Source: Anaerolineae bacterium (GTDB lineage Bacteria > Chloroflexota > Anaerolineae > Aggregatilineales > J027). From it: 64,000 nt of DNA. The position numbers were made by a program, and so were the translations under genes. Positions within the stretch are counted from its first letter, which is position 1. Each line of letters opens with the position of its first letter. Under the pieces are notes generated by a model. That model searched no databases. It saw only the letters and a program-made list of their open reading frames with translations, and was not told the DNA's origin. The stretch covers positions 1-64,000 of the forward strand of contig JAJTXY010000008.1 in the NCBI GenBank assembly GCA_021463865.1. Reading direction: 5' to 3'. Shown piece by piece: positions 52,902-61,307 of the stretch.

Positions 52902-54275
52902 ATGACCGAATTCACCTACACGGACGCCCTCAACACACTTTATAATTTCGTTAACTACGAACTCAAACGCCAAGATCAGCTTCCCCCGGAGGCACTGAAT
53001 CTTGACCGCCCCCGCCAACTCGCCGCGATCATGGGTAATCCTGAAAATCGCTATCCCATCATTCATGTGGCGGGTACAAAGGGCAAAGGTTCGGTCTGTG
53101 CCATGTGTGTGGCGATGTTGCAGGCGGCAGGGTACAAAGTCGGCCTCTATACCTCCCCCCATATGCAAGATTTCCGCGAACGCTTCCAAATCAACGGGCA
53201 GTTGATTTCACCGGAGCAGTTCGCCGAACTGGTCTTTGACCTCAAGTCAAAATTCGTCCAAGTCGAAGGATTGAGTTGGTTCGAGGCGATTACCGCGCTG
53301 GCCTTTGAATATTTCGCCCGTGAACAGGTGGATATTGCAGTCATTGAGGTTGGTTTGGGTGGCACACTCGATTCGACCAACATCGTACAGCCGATTGCAG
53401 CCGTCATCGCCAGCTTGAGTTTTGACCATACCGCCGTCTTGGGTAACAGCATCGCCGCGATTGCAGGTGAAAAAGCCGGCATTATCAAATCCGACATCCC
53501 GGTAGTCAGCGCTCCGCAACCTGCCGAGGGCCAAGCCGTGATTGAACGTGTCGCCGCTGAAAAACATGCCCCTTTGACGCTTATCGGACGCGATTGGCCG
53601 CTGGATATTCAGACCCCCGCGCTGAATGGGCAAAGTTTTGCGGTGCGGATCGGGGATGAAACCAGAAATTACACCACCAATTTACTTGGTCGGCATCAGG
53701 CCATTAATGCCGCCGTCGCCCTTGCCGTCATGCCCCATGTTGAAAAAGCGGGCTTGTCTGTACCCGCCTCCGCACAGACCAAAGGGCTGCAAAATGTTCA
53801 GTGGGCAGGCCGTTTAGAAGTCCTCCACCACGACCCGATGGTGATTGTAGACGCCGCGCATAATCGTGCCTCGGCCCGTTATCTGGCGGAATCCCTCACC
53901 CAATTGTTCACCGCCAAACCCTTAGTCTTGGTCTTTGGTGCGAAGGGGGATAAGGACATCGGCGGCATGATGGAAGAATTACTGCCCATCGTGGATACCC
54001 TAATCGTCACCCAAGCGGTAGATGCCCGCGCCGAAAACCCCGACCAAATTGTGTCAAAGGCCCGCCAAGTTCGTCCCGATTTAGCCATTTCTATAGTACC
54101 AACAGTTGCCGATGCACTGCGACAAGGCATGACGTTGGCGGGTTCAAAGGGGTTGGTGTGTGCCGCTGGGTCGCTATATATCGTTGGCGAAGTCCGCACC
54201 GAATTGGGCATTGGGCCGGGTGAATTCGCGCCATCCCCCAAGTATCAGCCATCTCATGCTACCTTTAAAGAATAG
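52902..54275 (+). CDS. folC: Folylpolyglutamate synthase/dihydrofolate synthase
   Basis: Mur-ligase-family enzyme of 457 residues that adds glutamate to folates (and perhaps to dihydropteroate). Diagnostic parts are HVAGTKGKGSVCAM (ATP loop), VGLYTSPHMQDFRERFQING, EVGLGGTLDSTNIVQP, SFDHTAVLGNSIAAIAGEKA and VDAAHNRASARYLAES. I chose the ATG at 52902 with AAAGG eight bases upstream; the open frame before it is not conserved and overlaps the promoter of the divergent gene. A DMT permease gene follows after five bases. Confidence 0.94.
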   Translation: MTEFTYTDALNTLYNFVNYELKRQDQLPPEALNLDRPRQLAAIMGNPENRYPIIHVAGTKGKGSVCAMCVAMLQAAGYKVGLYTSPHMQDFRERFQINGQLISPEQFAELVFDLKSKFVQVEGLSWFEAITALAFEYFAREQVDIAVIEVGLGGTLDSTNIVQPIAAVIASLSFDHTAVLGNSIAAIAGEKAGIIKSDIPVVSAPQPAEGQAVIERVAAEKHAPLTLIGRDWPLDIQTPALNGQSFAVRIGDETRNYTTNLLGRHQAINAAVALAVMPHVEKAGLSVPASAQTKGLQNVQWAGRLEVLHHDPMVIVDAAHNRASARYLAESLTQLFTAKPLVLVFGAKGDKDIGGMMEELLPIVDTLIVTQAVDARAENPDQIVSKARQVRPDLAISIVPTVADALRQGMTLAGSKGLVCAAGSLYIVGEVRTELGIGPGEFAPSPKYQPSHATFKE

Positions 54276-54280
54276 GTTCT

Positions 54281-55177
54281 ATGAATCGTACACTCTCCGG
54301 TACATTGTTATCTCTCACATCAGCGGCGGGTTATGCTACCTTTGCTCTTTGGATCAAGTGGTCATATCATGAAGGTTTGGAAGCACTTGATATTCTGACA
54401 TGGCGCTATATCTTTGCCTCGGTATTGGTGTGGAGTTTATGGCCTCTTATTCGAGACAGCGCTGCGCTCAACACCCTCAACCGTCGCCAACTGCTGCTAT
54501 TGATTGGGCTAGGGGCGTTGTTTGTTTGGGTGTCCTTGATGGCAGCGATGGCGCTAGGTCGGATTCCCGCCACCACCTATACTCTAATTCTGTATACCTA
54601 CCCGGCCCTTGTCGCTATTTTTTCGTTCTTTTTGGGGGAACGACTGCCCCACGCCGCATGGTTGTCCGTCGGCTTGGCGTTGATTGGCTGCACAATGACC
54701 ACCGGAGGGCAGCTAGATGTCAGCAAACCAATGGACATCTTTTTCCCCTTTGCCAATGCGGGTTTCTACGCAATCTATTTGATTATCGCCGGGCGCTATA
54801 CCCGCAAAATTCCCGGCACAGCATCAGGCATCGTCAGTGTCACAAGTTCCGCTTTCGTCATGCTGTTCCTCATCGGAGTACGGGGCTTGGCGACCCCTGA
54901 TTCGACCAATGGGTGGATTGTACTCATCTGTTTGGCTGTGATTTCAACCGTCCTACCCATTTTGACGATGTTCGCCGGGATTGCACGGATTGGGGCATCC
55001 AACGCCGCGATTGTCAGCACCATCGAACCGCTGATTACGATTATCTTGGCAGCCATCATCCTCGATGAAAAAGCCGCCACTCTGCAATATTTCGGCGGGC
55101 TGCTGATTTTGGTGAGTGTGGTATTGTTGCAACTGGTCATGCGAAAACAGGCCACTGCTCAATCAGCGGAAGTCTGA
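54281..55177 (+). CDS. EamA/DMT-family permease
   Basis: Ten-helix permease of 298 residues of the drug/metabolite transporter superfamily. The two EamA repeats are seen in LLSLTSAAGYATFALWIKWS to ILYTYPALVAIFSFFLGERL and again in FPFANAGFYAIYLIIAGRY to IVSTIEPLITIILAAIILDE. Such proteins move amino acids, bases or other metabolites; the substrate cannot be read. It starts five bases after folC, so it is probably co-transcribed. Confidence 0.88.
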   Translation: MNRTLSGTLLSLTSAAGYATFALWIKWSYHEGLEALDILTWRYIFASVLVWSLWPLIRDSAALNTLNRRQLLLLIGLGALFVWVSLMAAMALGRIPATTYTLILYTYPALVAIFSFFLGERLPHAAWLSVGLALIGCTMTTGGQLDVSKPMDIFFPFANAGFYAIYLIIAGRYTRKIPGTASGIVSVTSSAFVMLFLIGVRGLATPDSTNGWIVLICLAVISTVLPILTMFAGIARIGASNAAIVSTIEPLITIILAAIILDEKAATLQYFGGLLILVSVVLLQLVMRKQATAQSAEV

Positions 55178-55255
55178 CGATAATCCCGCACGCTTGACCG
55201 CCTGTGGTATCCTTACGCCGTTGAATCTTCTAGTAGATTTGGGTGAGGATAGGCT

Positions 55256-56806
55256 GTGCGTCGTATTGTGATTGCTGTCGCGGTTTTATTGCTGAGTTCG
55301 TTGGCCTGCACACTGACGTTGGATGACATCGAACCAACGCCCATTCCACCTACCTTTACGCCGCGTCCAACCCAAACCGCGATTGCCCAGCAGCCCAGTT
55401 CGACGCCCAGTCCAACAATTCATGCCAGTGTTACCCCTAGCCCTACCTCTACCGCAACGGAGACGATGACACCCTCTTTGACGCCCTTGCCCAGTTCCAC
55501 ACCGTTTCCACAGGTGGGCCTGACTTATGACCAATATGGCTCGTTAGAGGTCAATTCTCAACTGGCGAATGGCCTTACCCGACCTTATCTATCGTTTATT
55601 TATGTAGATGACCAAACAGATCGCCTGCCCGAAGGCACACCCGCCCCCGAAGTAGTCATGGAAGTGATCTATATCGTCCCTCCTGATGGCGGCAGTCGCA
55701 TTCCAGTCGTTGAGCTACCCGCCAGCACTGAAGATGATATTTTCTGGTCGCCCACCGGGGACTATTTGGCCTATCTTTTGCGCGAAGACCCGGCCACCGC
55801 TGGCCTCTATATCCTCAATACGCGGCTCGGCATCACCATTCGTATGTTTGATCTGGAAACCCTACAACCACGCGGCATCCCCGGCCATCAACCCGTTTGG
55901 AAACCCGATGGTACACAATTAGCCATTACACTCCCTACGGCCTATGAGACCGATATTTTCCTACTGACACCAGATGGGTCAAGTTTTAACAATGTGACCA
56001 ATTCCCCTTCCTACGATTTTTGGCCCGCATGGTCGCCGGATGGTCACTATCTAGCCTTTGTTTCAGACCGGGACACCTGCCCCACATGGCTGCCCGGTCA
56101 ACCCAACACCTGTGATCGCCCTGATGCCACCCCGCCGACCTCTGGCAAGTTGTATTTGCTAGATACCCAAACCGGGCAGGTACAAAAAGTTAATGATATT
56201 CCGCTGAACAGCCCGCCGCGTTGGGTCAACAATCGCTATCTAAGTGTTACATCCGGCATCCTTGATCCGTTGGCAGGCTCAAGCGATGTCTGGGTTTACG
56301 ATATTGAAGCCGGGTCGTCATGGCAGGTCACTCCCGATGATGATGCCCTGTATACCGGAGCGGCATGGAATGATGATGCCTCACAGGTGGTTTATCAACG
56401 TGCGGCAGATGTTACCAGTGTTATTTTGGCGGATCGGCTCGGCACGGTGGTTCAAAGTACCGATGAATATAGCTTCCCACGTTTTGGCCTAACCGCCGAT
56501 TGGTCACCTAATGGAGATTATGTAGCGATAGGGGGACGCAATGGACAGTGTCCGTATGGGCTGATGGTCTACACCGATGAATTTGAACTGGTGAATATCC
56601 CGTCCATAAGTGTCCTCGCCTGCGAACCCATATATTCGCCCACCAGCAATTACCTTGCTTTTACGGGCATCAGCACCGCCCCCGGTCAGGATGGTCGGGT
56701 GGATATTTATCTGACCAACCCCAGTGGCGTTGGCTTGCGCAACATGACCTCAACCTTACGTGGGCCAGTACAGATGTTAGGTTGGGTTGGGTCAATTCCG
56801 AATTAG
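55256..56806 (+). CDS. TolB-like beta-propeller lipoprotein
   Basis: Exported protein of 516 residues. The signal peptide ends in the lipobox LSSLAC, with Cys18 as the lipid-bearing residue. A Pro/Thr-rich linker of about 65 residues (TFTPRPTQTAIAQQPSSTPS) leads to a propeller with PD40-type repeats such as DIFWSPTGDYLAYLL, FWPAWSPDGHYLAFVS and LTADWSPNGDYVAIGG. The start is a GTG at 55256 after GAGGA. It probably acts as a surface scaffold; binding partner unknown. Confidence 0.83.
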   Translation: MRRIVIAVAVLLLSSLACTLTLDDIEPTPIPPTFTPRPTQTAIAQQPSSTPSPTIHASVTPSPTSTATETMTPSLTPLPSSTPFPQVGLTYDQYGSLEVNSQLANGLTRPYLSFIYVDDQTDRLPEGTPAPEVVMEVIYIVPPDGGSRIPVVELPASTEDDIFWSPTGDYLAYLLREDPATAGLYILNTRLGITIRMFDLETLQPRGIPGHQPVWKPDGTQLAITLPTAYETDIFLLTPDGSSFNNVTNSPSYDFWPAWSPDGHYLAFVSDRDTCPTWLPGQPNTCDRPDATPPTSGKLYLLDTQTGQVQKVNDIPLNSPPRWVNNRYLSVTSGILDPLAGSSDVWVYDIEAGSSWQVTPDDDALYTGAAWNDDASQVVYQRAADVTSVILADRLGTVVQSTDEYSFPRFGLTADWSPNGDYVAIGGRNGQCPYGLMVYTDEFELVNIPSISVLACEPIYSPTSNYLAFTGISTAPGQDGRVDIYLTNPSGVGLRNMTSTLRGPVQMLGWVGSIPN

Positions 56807-56809
56807 TGC

Positions 56810-56838
56810 TTGACAAAAAATTTCAGTCAGAGTATTTT
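56810..56838 (+). promoter_or_regulatory. Promoter of arsR
   Basis: TTGACA at 56810-56815 and TATTTT at 56833-56838, spacer exactly 17, directly followed by the ArsR operator palindrome. Confidence 0.82.
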
Positions 56839-56842
56839 ATAT

Positions 56843-56858
56843 ATAGATAGCTATCTAT
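56843..56858. promoter_or_regulatory. ArsR-family operator 1
   Basis: Perfect palindrome ATAGATAGCTATCTAT, with half-sites ATAGAT and ATCTAT four bases apart, between the arsR promoter -10 and the start codon. The same half-sites at the same spacing recur ahead of arsM. Confidence 0.82.
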
Positions 56859-56875
56859 GAATCAGAGTGTGGTCT

Positions 56876-57199
56876 ATGGAAAATTTGCTGGCCTTTGCGC
56901 GTGTACTCAGTGATGAAACCCGCTATCAAATGATGCTTCTACTATGCTGTACCGAATTTTCGGTGACGGATTTGGTCAAGGCATTAGAAGGGCGGGGGAT
57001 CACGGTCAGTCAGCCCACCGTATCACACCATTTAGCCGAATTGCGTGATGCCAAGTTGGTGATTGTGCGGAAAGCGGGACGGCAGACCTTCTACACCCTA
57101 AATCAAGAGCAGGTAACAGTGTGCTGCGGTCAATTGATGACCAAGTTCGCGCCTCTCATTTCGATAGACCAGATTCCCGTGTGCGGATCGGAGAATTAA
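56876..57199 (+). CDS. arsR: ArsR-family transcriptional repressor
   Basis: Winged-helix repressor of 107 residues. The recognition helix region is ITVSQPTVSHHLAELRDAKL and the wing VIVRKAGRQTFYTLN. Possible metalloid ligands are Cys24/Cys25 (CCTEFSVTDL), close to where classical ArsR has its ELCVCDL motif, and Cys83/Cys84 (VCCGQL). It should leave its operators on binding arsenite. I chose the ATG at 56876; a GTG three codons earlier is possible. It is followed by arsM, which has a matching operator. Confidence 0.9.
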   Translation: MENLLAFARVLSDETRYQMMLLLCCTEFSVTDLVKALEGRGITVSQPTVSHHLAELRDAKLVIVRKAGRQTFYTLNQEQVTVCCGQLMTKFAPLISIDQIPVCGSEN

Positions 57200-57222
57200 G
57201 TTCTCCAAAATTTTTTGCCCAA

Positions 57223-57246
57223 ACATATAGATGAATATCTATATGT
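57223..57246. promoter_or_regulatory. ArsR-family operator 2
   Basis: Perfect inverted repeat ACATATAGAT-GAAT-ATCTATATGT. Its core ATAGAT-N4-ATCTAT (57227-57242) equals operator 1. It overlaps the probable -10 of an arsM promoter (TTGCCC at 57215-57220). Confidence 0.82.
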
Positions 57247-57268
57247 GTATCCATAAGGAGCGATTCAC

Positions 57269-58102
57269 ATGACCGACCCCAACCTCGTGCTGGAAGTCAA
57301 ATCTTCCAAAGCCTGCTGTGGCGATGACTGCTGCGCCCCTGTCGATGCCGCTGCAAACGTTGCTGCCCCACAACTTATCTCCAATGCGACCCCTGATGAC
57401 ATCCACGAAGCCGTCAAATCCCGCTATGGACGCCTTGCCGAAACCAGTTCAAGCTGCTGTGGGAGCAATGCTAGTCTCTACGAAGCCGACATGAATCTGA
57501 TCCCTATCGAAGTTGCCGAATTTTCATTGGGCTGCGGCGATCCGATATCGATTGCCGAAATGCGTCCCGGTGAAATCGTGGTAGATTTGGGGTCAGGCGG
57601 CGGTCTTGATGCGTTTTTATCGGCCCAACGAGTGGGGGAGACAGGTCGCGTGATAGGAGTAGACATGACCCCCGCCATGATTGAACGGGCTACCAAAGCC
57701 CGCGACAAGCAGGGGTTCAAAAATGTGGAATTTCGCTTGGGGCAGATTGAGCATATGCCCATCGAAGACAACACCGCCGATGTCATCATCAGCAACTGCG
57801 TGATCAACCTCGCCCCTGACAAAAAGGCCGTGTTCAAAGATGCCTTCCGCGTCTTGAAACCGGGTGGACGCTTTGCCGTCGCCGATATTGTGACCGAAGG
57901 CGAACTCACCCCCGATGAACGCGCCAATATGGATTTCTGGTCGGAATGCCTGACCGGGGCGATTGATATCCATGATTATCTAGGTACGCTGCGGGAAGTT
58001 GGCTTTGTAGACACTCAAGTGACCCACAAGGTTGCCTATACGGGGGAAAGCGATTTCTCCGCCAAAATTTTCAGTGCTCGCATCACGGCCCGCAAGCCCT
58101 AA
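57269..58102 (+). CDS. arsM: Arsenite methyltransferase
   Basis: Enzyme of 277 residues that methylates arsenite with S-adenosylmethionine, giving methylated and volatile arsenic species. The SAM site is VVDLGSGGGLDAFL. The conserved arsenic-binding cysteines are Cys177 (SNCVINLAP) and Cys227 (SECLTGA), with the accessory Cys63/Cys64 (SSCCG) and Cys89 (LGCGDP). An extra Cys-rich start (KACCGDDCCAP) may help capture the metalloid. AAGGAG precedes the ATG. Regulated by the upstream ArsR operators. Confidence 0.95.
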   Translation: MTDPNLVLEVKSSKACCGDDCCAPVDAAANVAAPQLISNATPDDIHEAVKSRYGRLAETSSSCCGSNASLYEADMNLIPIEVAEFSLGCGDPISIAEMRPGEIVVDLGSGGGLDAFLSAQRVGETGRVIGVDMTPAMIERATKARDKQGFKNVEFRLGQIEHMPIEDNTADVIISNCVINLAPDKKAVFKDAFRVLKPGGRFAVADIVTEGELTPDERANMDFWSECLTGAIDIHDYLGTLREVGFVDTQVTHKVAYTGESDFSAKIFSARITARKP

Positions 58103-58134
58103 AATCACAGCACTAACGGAAAATTCAGCAGTTA

Positions 58135-58172
58135 AAAGGGTAACTCATACATGGGTGGCCCTTTATTTTTTT
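58135..58172 (+). terminator. Intrinsic terminator of arsM
   Basis: AAAGGG pairs with CCCTTT, with ACTCA against TGGGT inside, followed by ATTTTTTT. Confidence 0.82.
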
Positions 58173-58239
58173 GCCATGCCAGCATTTCGGGTAATATAGG
58201 GCGACGCATTCTTATTGTTTTTTGTTGGAGGATTTTTTG

Positions 58240-59091
58240 ATGTCTAGCCCTATCGCTATCGTGGTGGATAGTACCGCCGATTTACCCAAACATATCGCTG
58301 ATGAGCGTCAAATTTATGTAGTACCCGAATATGTGCTGTGGGGCACTGAGGGTTTCCGCGATGGTGTGGACTTAGAAGCTGAACCCTTTTATTGGCGTCT
58401 TAAAACTGATCCGGTTATGCCGAAAACCTCTCAGCCCTCGCCCGCTGACTTTCTGAAAGCCTTTCAAACGGCGGTTGAAGAAACAAAAGCCGAATCAGTC
58501 ATTTGCCTGTGCCTCTCCGCTGACCTGAGTGGTACATATAATTCGGCAATGCAAGCCAAAGATCAAGTTGATTTTCCGGTACGGGTGATTGACTGCCGCA
58601 CAGCCTCCATGCCATTGGCGTTTTTGGCCCTCACGGCTGCCGATGGCCGGGATGGGGGTCGCCCCGCCACTGAAATTGAACGCTTTATACGCACCTGCCT
58701 ACCCAAAACCAATATCTTTTTTACGGTCTCCTCGCTGGACTATCTGCATCGCGGGGGGCGTATTGGTGGAGCGCAGCGTTTGATTGGGGATACTCTCAAG
58801 ATAAAGCCCATCCTGACCGTGATTGATGGCAAGGTGGCCGCCAAAGAAAGCGTGCGTACCCAAAAACGTGCGACCCAACGCATGATTGAACTAATAGACG
58901 AAATCAGTCAAGGTCAAGAAATATGGCGTCTCGGCGTGATGCACGGCATGATTCCAGATGAAGCCAAAGCCCTGCTCGATCAAATTCAGGAACGCTATCA
59001 TCCCGATACCTTACTTGTGAACAATGCTGGCCCAGCGGTGGCAACCCATGTTGGCCCCGGCTGCCTCGGCATCGCCTATCAACTCAAATAG
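58240..59091 (+). CDS. DegV-family fatty-acid-binding protein
   Basis: Cytosolic protein of 283 residues of the DegV/FakB family, which presents fatty acids to a kinase for phospholipid synthesis. Family features are IAIVVDSTADLPKHIADE at the start, VMPKTSQPSPADFLKAF with the TSQPS loop, LCLSADLSGTYNSA and SSLDYLHRGGRIGGAQ. The ATG at 58240 follows GGAGG. The gene for the kinase FakA is not in the window. The next gene starts nine bases downstream. Confidence 0.9.
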   Translation: MSSPIAIVVDSTADLPKHIADERQIYVVPEYVLWGTEGFRDGVDLEAEPFYWRLKTDPVMPKTSQPSPADFLKAFQTAVEETKAESVICLCLSADLSGTYNSAMQAKDQVDFPVRVIDCRTASMPLAFLALTAADGRDGGRPATEIERFIRTCLPKTNIFFTVSSLDYLHRGGRIGGAQRLIGDTLKIKPILTVIDGKVAAKESVRTQKRATQRMIELIDEISQGQEIWRLGVMHGMIPDEAKALLDQIQERYHPDTLLVNNAGPAVATHVGPGCLGIAYQLK

Positions 59092-59100
59092 GAGCGAGTG

Positions 59101-59601
59101 ATGGAACCCTTCACCACACAGGATGTCCAGAACGCTCTCGATATGCTTGGAACGGGCATTCATATCCAAACCTTTGAGACCTCAACCGCCACCTCTGCCG
59201 AAGCTGCCGCCAGCATTGGGACGAGCTTGGGCAGCATTGTCAAAAGCCTAGTGTTTATGGTAGACGGGCAACCGCTGGTGATTTTAGCTTCTGGCGATCA
59301 ACGCATTGACACCCGCAAATTGGCAGCGATATATGCCGTCAGCCGCAAAAAGGTCAAGGTGGCAACGACTGAAGAATGCGTTACGATTGTAGGTTATGCG
59401 CCGGGTGGGGTTCCTCCGGTGGGACATCGCAGCCACGTCCCTATTTTGATAGACCAAACTTTGGGACGTTATGAGCTGGTATATGCTGCGGCAGGTGCTC
59501 CCAATGCCATTTTCCCAATCCCCTATGCCAAACTCGTAGAAATTACAGGTGGGCAGGTAGCGGATGTCGTGGTTGAAGCAGGTAGCGAAGAAACCCCTTA
59601 G
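59101..59601 (+). CDS. YbaK/prolyl-tRNA editing-domain protein
   Basis: Aminoacyl-tRNA deacylase-like protein of 166 residues, of the YbaK/ProX editing superfamily. It has the shared parts SLGSIVKSLVFMVDGQPLVI with the conserved lysine, DTRKLAAIYAVSRKKVKVAT and GYAPGGVPPVGH, the glycine-rich active-site loop. It is more distant from the YbaK protein at 8444-8938 and likely edits a different mischarged tRNA. The ATG at 59101 lies six bases after AGGAG. It is co-directional and tightly spaced with the DegV gene. Confidence 0.87.
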   Translation: MEPFTTQDVQNALDMLGTGIHIQTFETSTATSAEAAASIGTSLGSIVKSLVFMVDGQPLVILASGDQRIDTRKLAAIYAVSRKKVKVATTEECVTIVGYAPGGVPPVGHRSHVPILIDQTLGRYELVYAAAGAPNAIFPIPYAKLVEITGGQVADVVVEAGSEETP

Positions 59602-59643
59602 CGCATGGTTGTATCAGCCTGTGTAACTGGGAGGTGAGCAAAT

Positions 59644-60150
59644 ATGTTGGCCGCTGTCTGGTTCGTTCTCAGCGGCATTTTTCTTTCGCGCTCCATATTA
59701 ATCACACTAGGGCTGCTAAAAGGCCCGGTGCTGCGTGCCTTTGAAAGATATGGAGATGAGGAAGGCGACTATAATAGCCTCCTTTATCTGCTGTTTTGGA
59801 TGGGCATGTTCTCCGTGATGAGTGGCTTCTGGTTAGCGCGTCTCTCTCGTAATGTCTTTTTCCCAATGGAGTTTATCGGCGCGATTCTGCTGATCGGCTC
59901 GGCATTTGCTTACCGCAAACCGCATATTGTCGAGCGAATCTTTCATTATCCCGTTTGGTATTATGAACTTAAAGAGCGCACATCACGTTCGGAACGACGA
60001 CGCATTGCGTATATGTGGTTACACATTTCACGTAAGGGCAAACTCATTTACAACAGCAGTGATTTCGCCTTCCATCAATGGGCTGACCTCATCATCGTTT
60101 CAACCATCTACATTGACAGTGACACAGAAGGGCAGGCCGCTTCCCCTTGA
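59644..60150 (+). CDS. Membrane protein of unknown function
   Basis: Protein of 168 residues with three hydrophobic helices (MLAAVWFVLSGIFLSRSILI, LLYLLFWMGMFSVMSGFWLA, FFPMEFIGAILLIGSAFAYR) and a basic cytoplasmic tail with an ERRRIAYMWLHISRKGK segment. GGGAGG lies nine bases before the ATG. Its end overlaps the end of the convergent propeller gene by 43 bases. No family is recognised. Confidence 0.65.
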   Translation: MLAAVWFVLSGIFLSRSILITLGLLKGPVLRAFERYGDEEGDYNSLLYLLFWMGMFSVMSGFWLARLSRNVFFPMEFIGAILLIGSAFAYRKPHIVERIFHYPVWYYELKERTSRSERRRIAYMWLHISRKGKLIYNSSDFAFHQWADLIIVSTIYIDSDTEGQAASP

Positions 60151-61289
60151 AAACCGGCTGGCGACCACACCGGGGGATTATTATTCATGGTTATTGGCCC
60201 CAACGTCTGTAATTCACCTAATACGGTATCATAGACTTGCAGTTCATAGGCAGCGCGAAAGGCCACCCAACGTCCATCGGCAGAAAAACGCGGATAATCG
60301 TGATATTGGCTGGATGGGTCATTGATAAATAACGTCGGGAGGCCGCCATTGGGCAGGGGCAGTCGCCACAACATATTGCGTGCCTCACCTGCATAATTTT
60401 GAATAGCCGCAATGAGGGCATCGCCGGTTGGCTGCCACACATAATCTAGGATTGTGCCTGCCTGCTCATTTACCACAATGATTGAGCCTGATCCGTCGGT
60501 GGACATCACCATTAATTGATGAAAATTGGGCATGGTCTGATAGACAAATGCGATATAAAAATCGGTGGGCGACCAGCGCGGATTATAGACGGCGTTTTCT
60601 CCAAAGCTGGTCAAGCGAAATTTGTTCTGTCCATCGGCATTCACCACCCACAATTCTGGCTTACCTTCGATGGCCTCCCCACTAGCGGCTTCGGCTTCGG
60701 GGGTGGCCTCAAGCATGGGCTGATTGGACACGTAGACCAAACGCCGACCATCCGATGACCAGCGTGGTTGGGATTCCATGCCGGAATTGGAATAAAACTG
60801 CGGAGCGCCGCCTTCAGGTGTCACCCATGCGATATGCGAGGTGCGGCTGGGTTCTTGGTCAGGGGGGTCATAGTAGCGGATGAGGGTAAAGACAATTTTG
60901 CTGCCATCTGGTGACCACTGTGGTTCCCATGCGCGATAGCTGAGTGCTCCCGTCGGCCCAAGTTCAAGCAGACGACGTAAATTGCTGCCATTCAACCGCA
61001 CGGCATACAAATCACCATAACCGAGCCGTTGTTCCCACGTAAAGACGATTTCACAACCATCTGGCGAAAATCCGCCAATGTAATGATTACCGGCCCCAAA
61101 GGATAGGCTGCGCTGTTGGCCTGTTGCCAAATCAATAATCAAAAATCCATCTTGCGACGGGGTATTGGTGATAATGAGTGGCCCTTGCAGCAACTCTTGG
61201 GATTGGGCGGAGGGTTCAGCCGAAACACTAAAAAGTGGGGTCAACAAAATGACGAGCAGGCCGAGAATGCTAAAGCGAAGGAGCAGCAT
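60108..61289 (-). CDS. Exported TolB-like beta-propeller protein
   Basis: Protein of 393 residues with a signal peptide (FSILGLLVILLTPLFSVSAE) and a propeller made of PD40-type repeats: YIGGFSPDGCEIVFTWEQRL, WEPQWSPDGSKIVFTLIRYY, SQPRWSSDGRRLVYVSNQ and YNPRWSPTDFYIAFVYQT. No lipobox is seen. It should be secreted and act through protein or glycan binding. The ATG at 61289 follows GGGA. It is transcribed after the kinase gene, 18 bases downstream of its stop, and could be in its operon. Confidence 0.8.
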   Translation of the reverse strand: MLLLRFSILGLLVILLTPLFSVSAEPSAQSQELLQGPLIITNTPSQDGFLIIDLATGQQRSLSFGAGNHYIGGFSPDGCEIVFTWEQRLGYGDLYAVRLNGSNLRRLLELGPTGALSYRAWEPQWSPDGSKIVFTLIRYYDPPDQEPSRTSHIAWVTPEGGAPQFYSNSGMESQPRWSSDGRRLVYVSNQPMLEATPEAEAASGEAIEGKPELWVVNADGQNKFRLTSFGENAVYNPRWSPTDFYIAFVYQTMPNFHQLMVMSTDGSGSIIVVNEQAGTILDYVWQPTGDALIAAIQNYAGEARNMLWRLPLPNGGLPTLFINDPSSQYHDYPRFSADGRWVAFRAAYELQVYDTVLGELQTLGPITMNNNPPVWSPAGFQGEAACPSVSLSM

Positions 61290-61307
61290 CACATTCCCGG
61301 CATCAAA

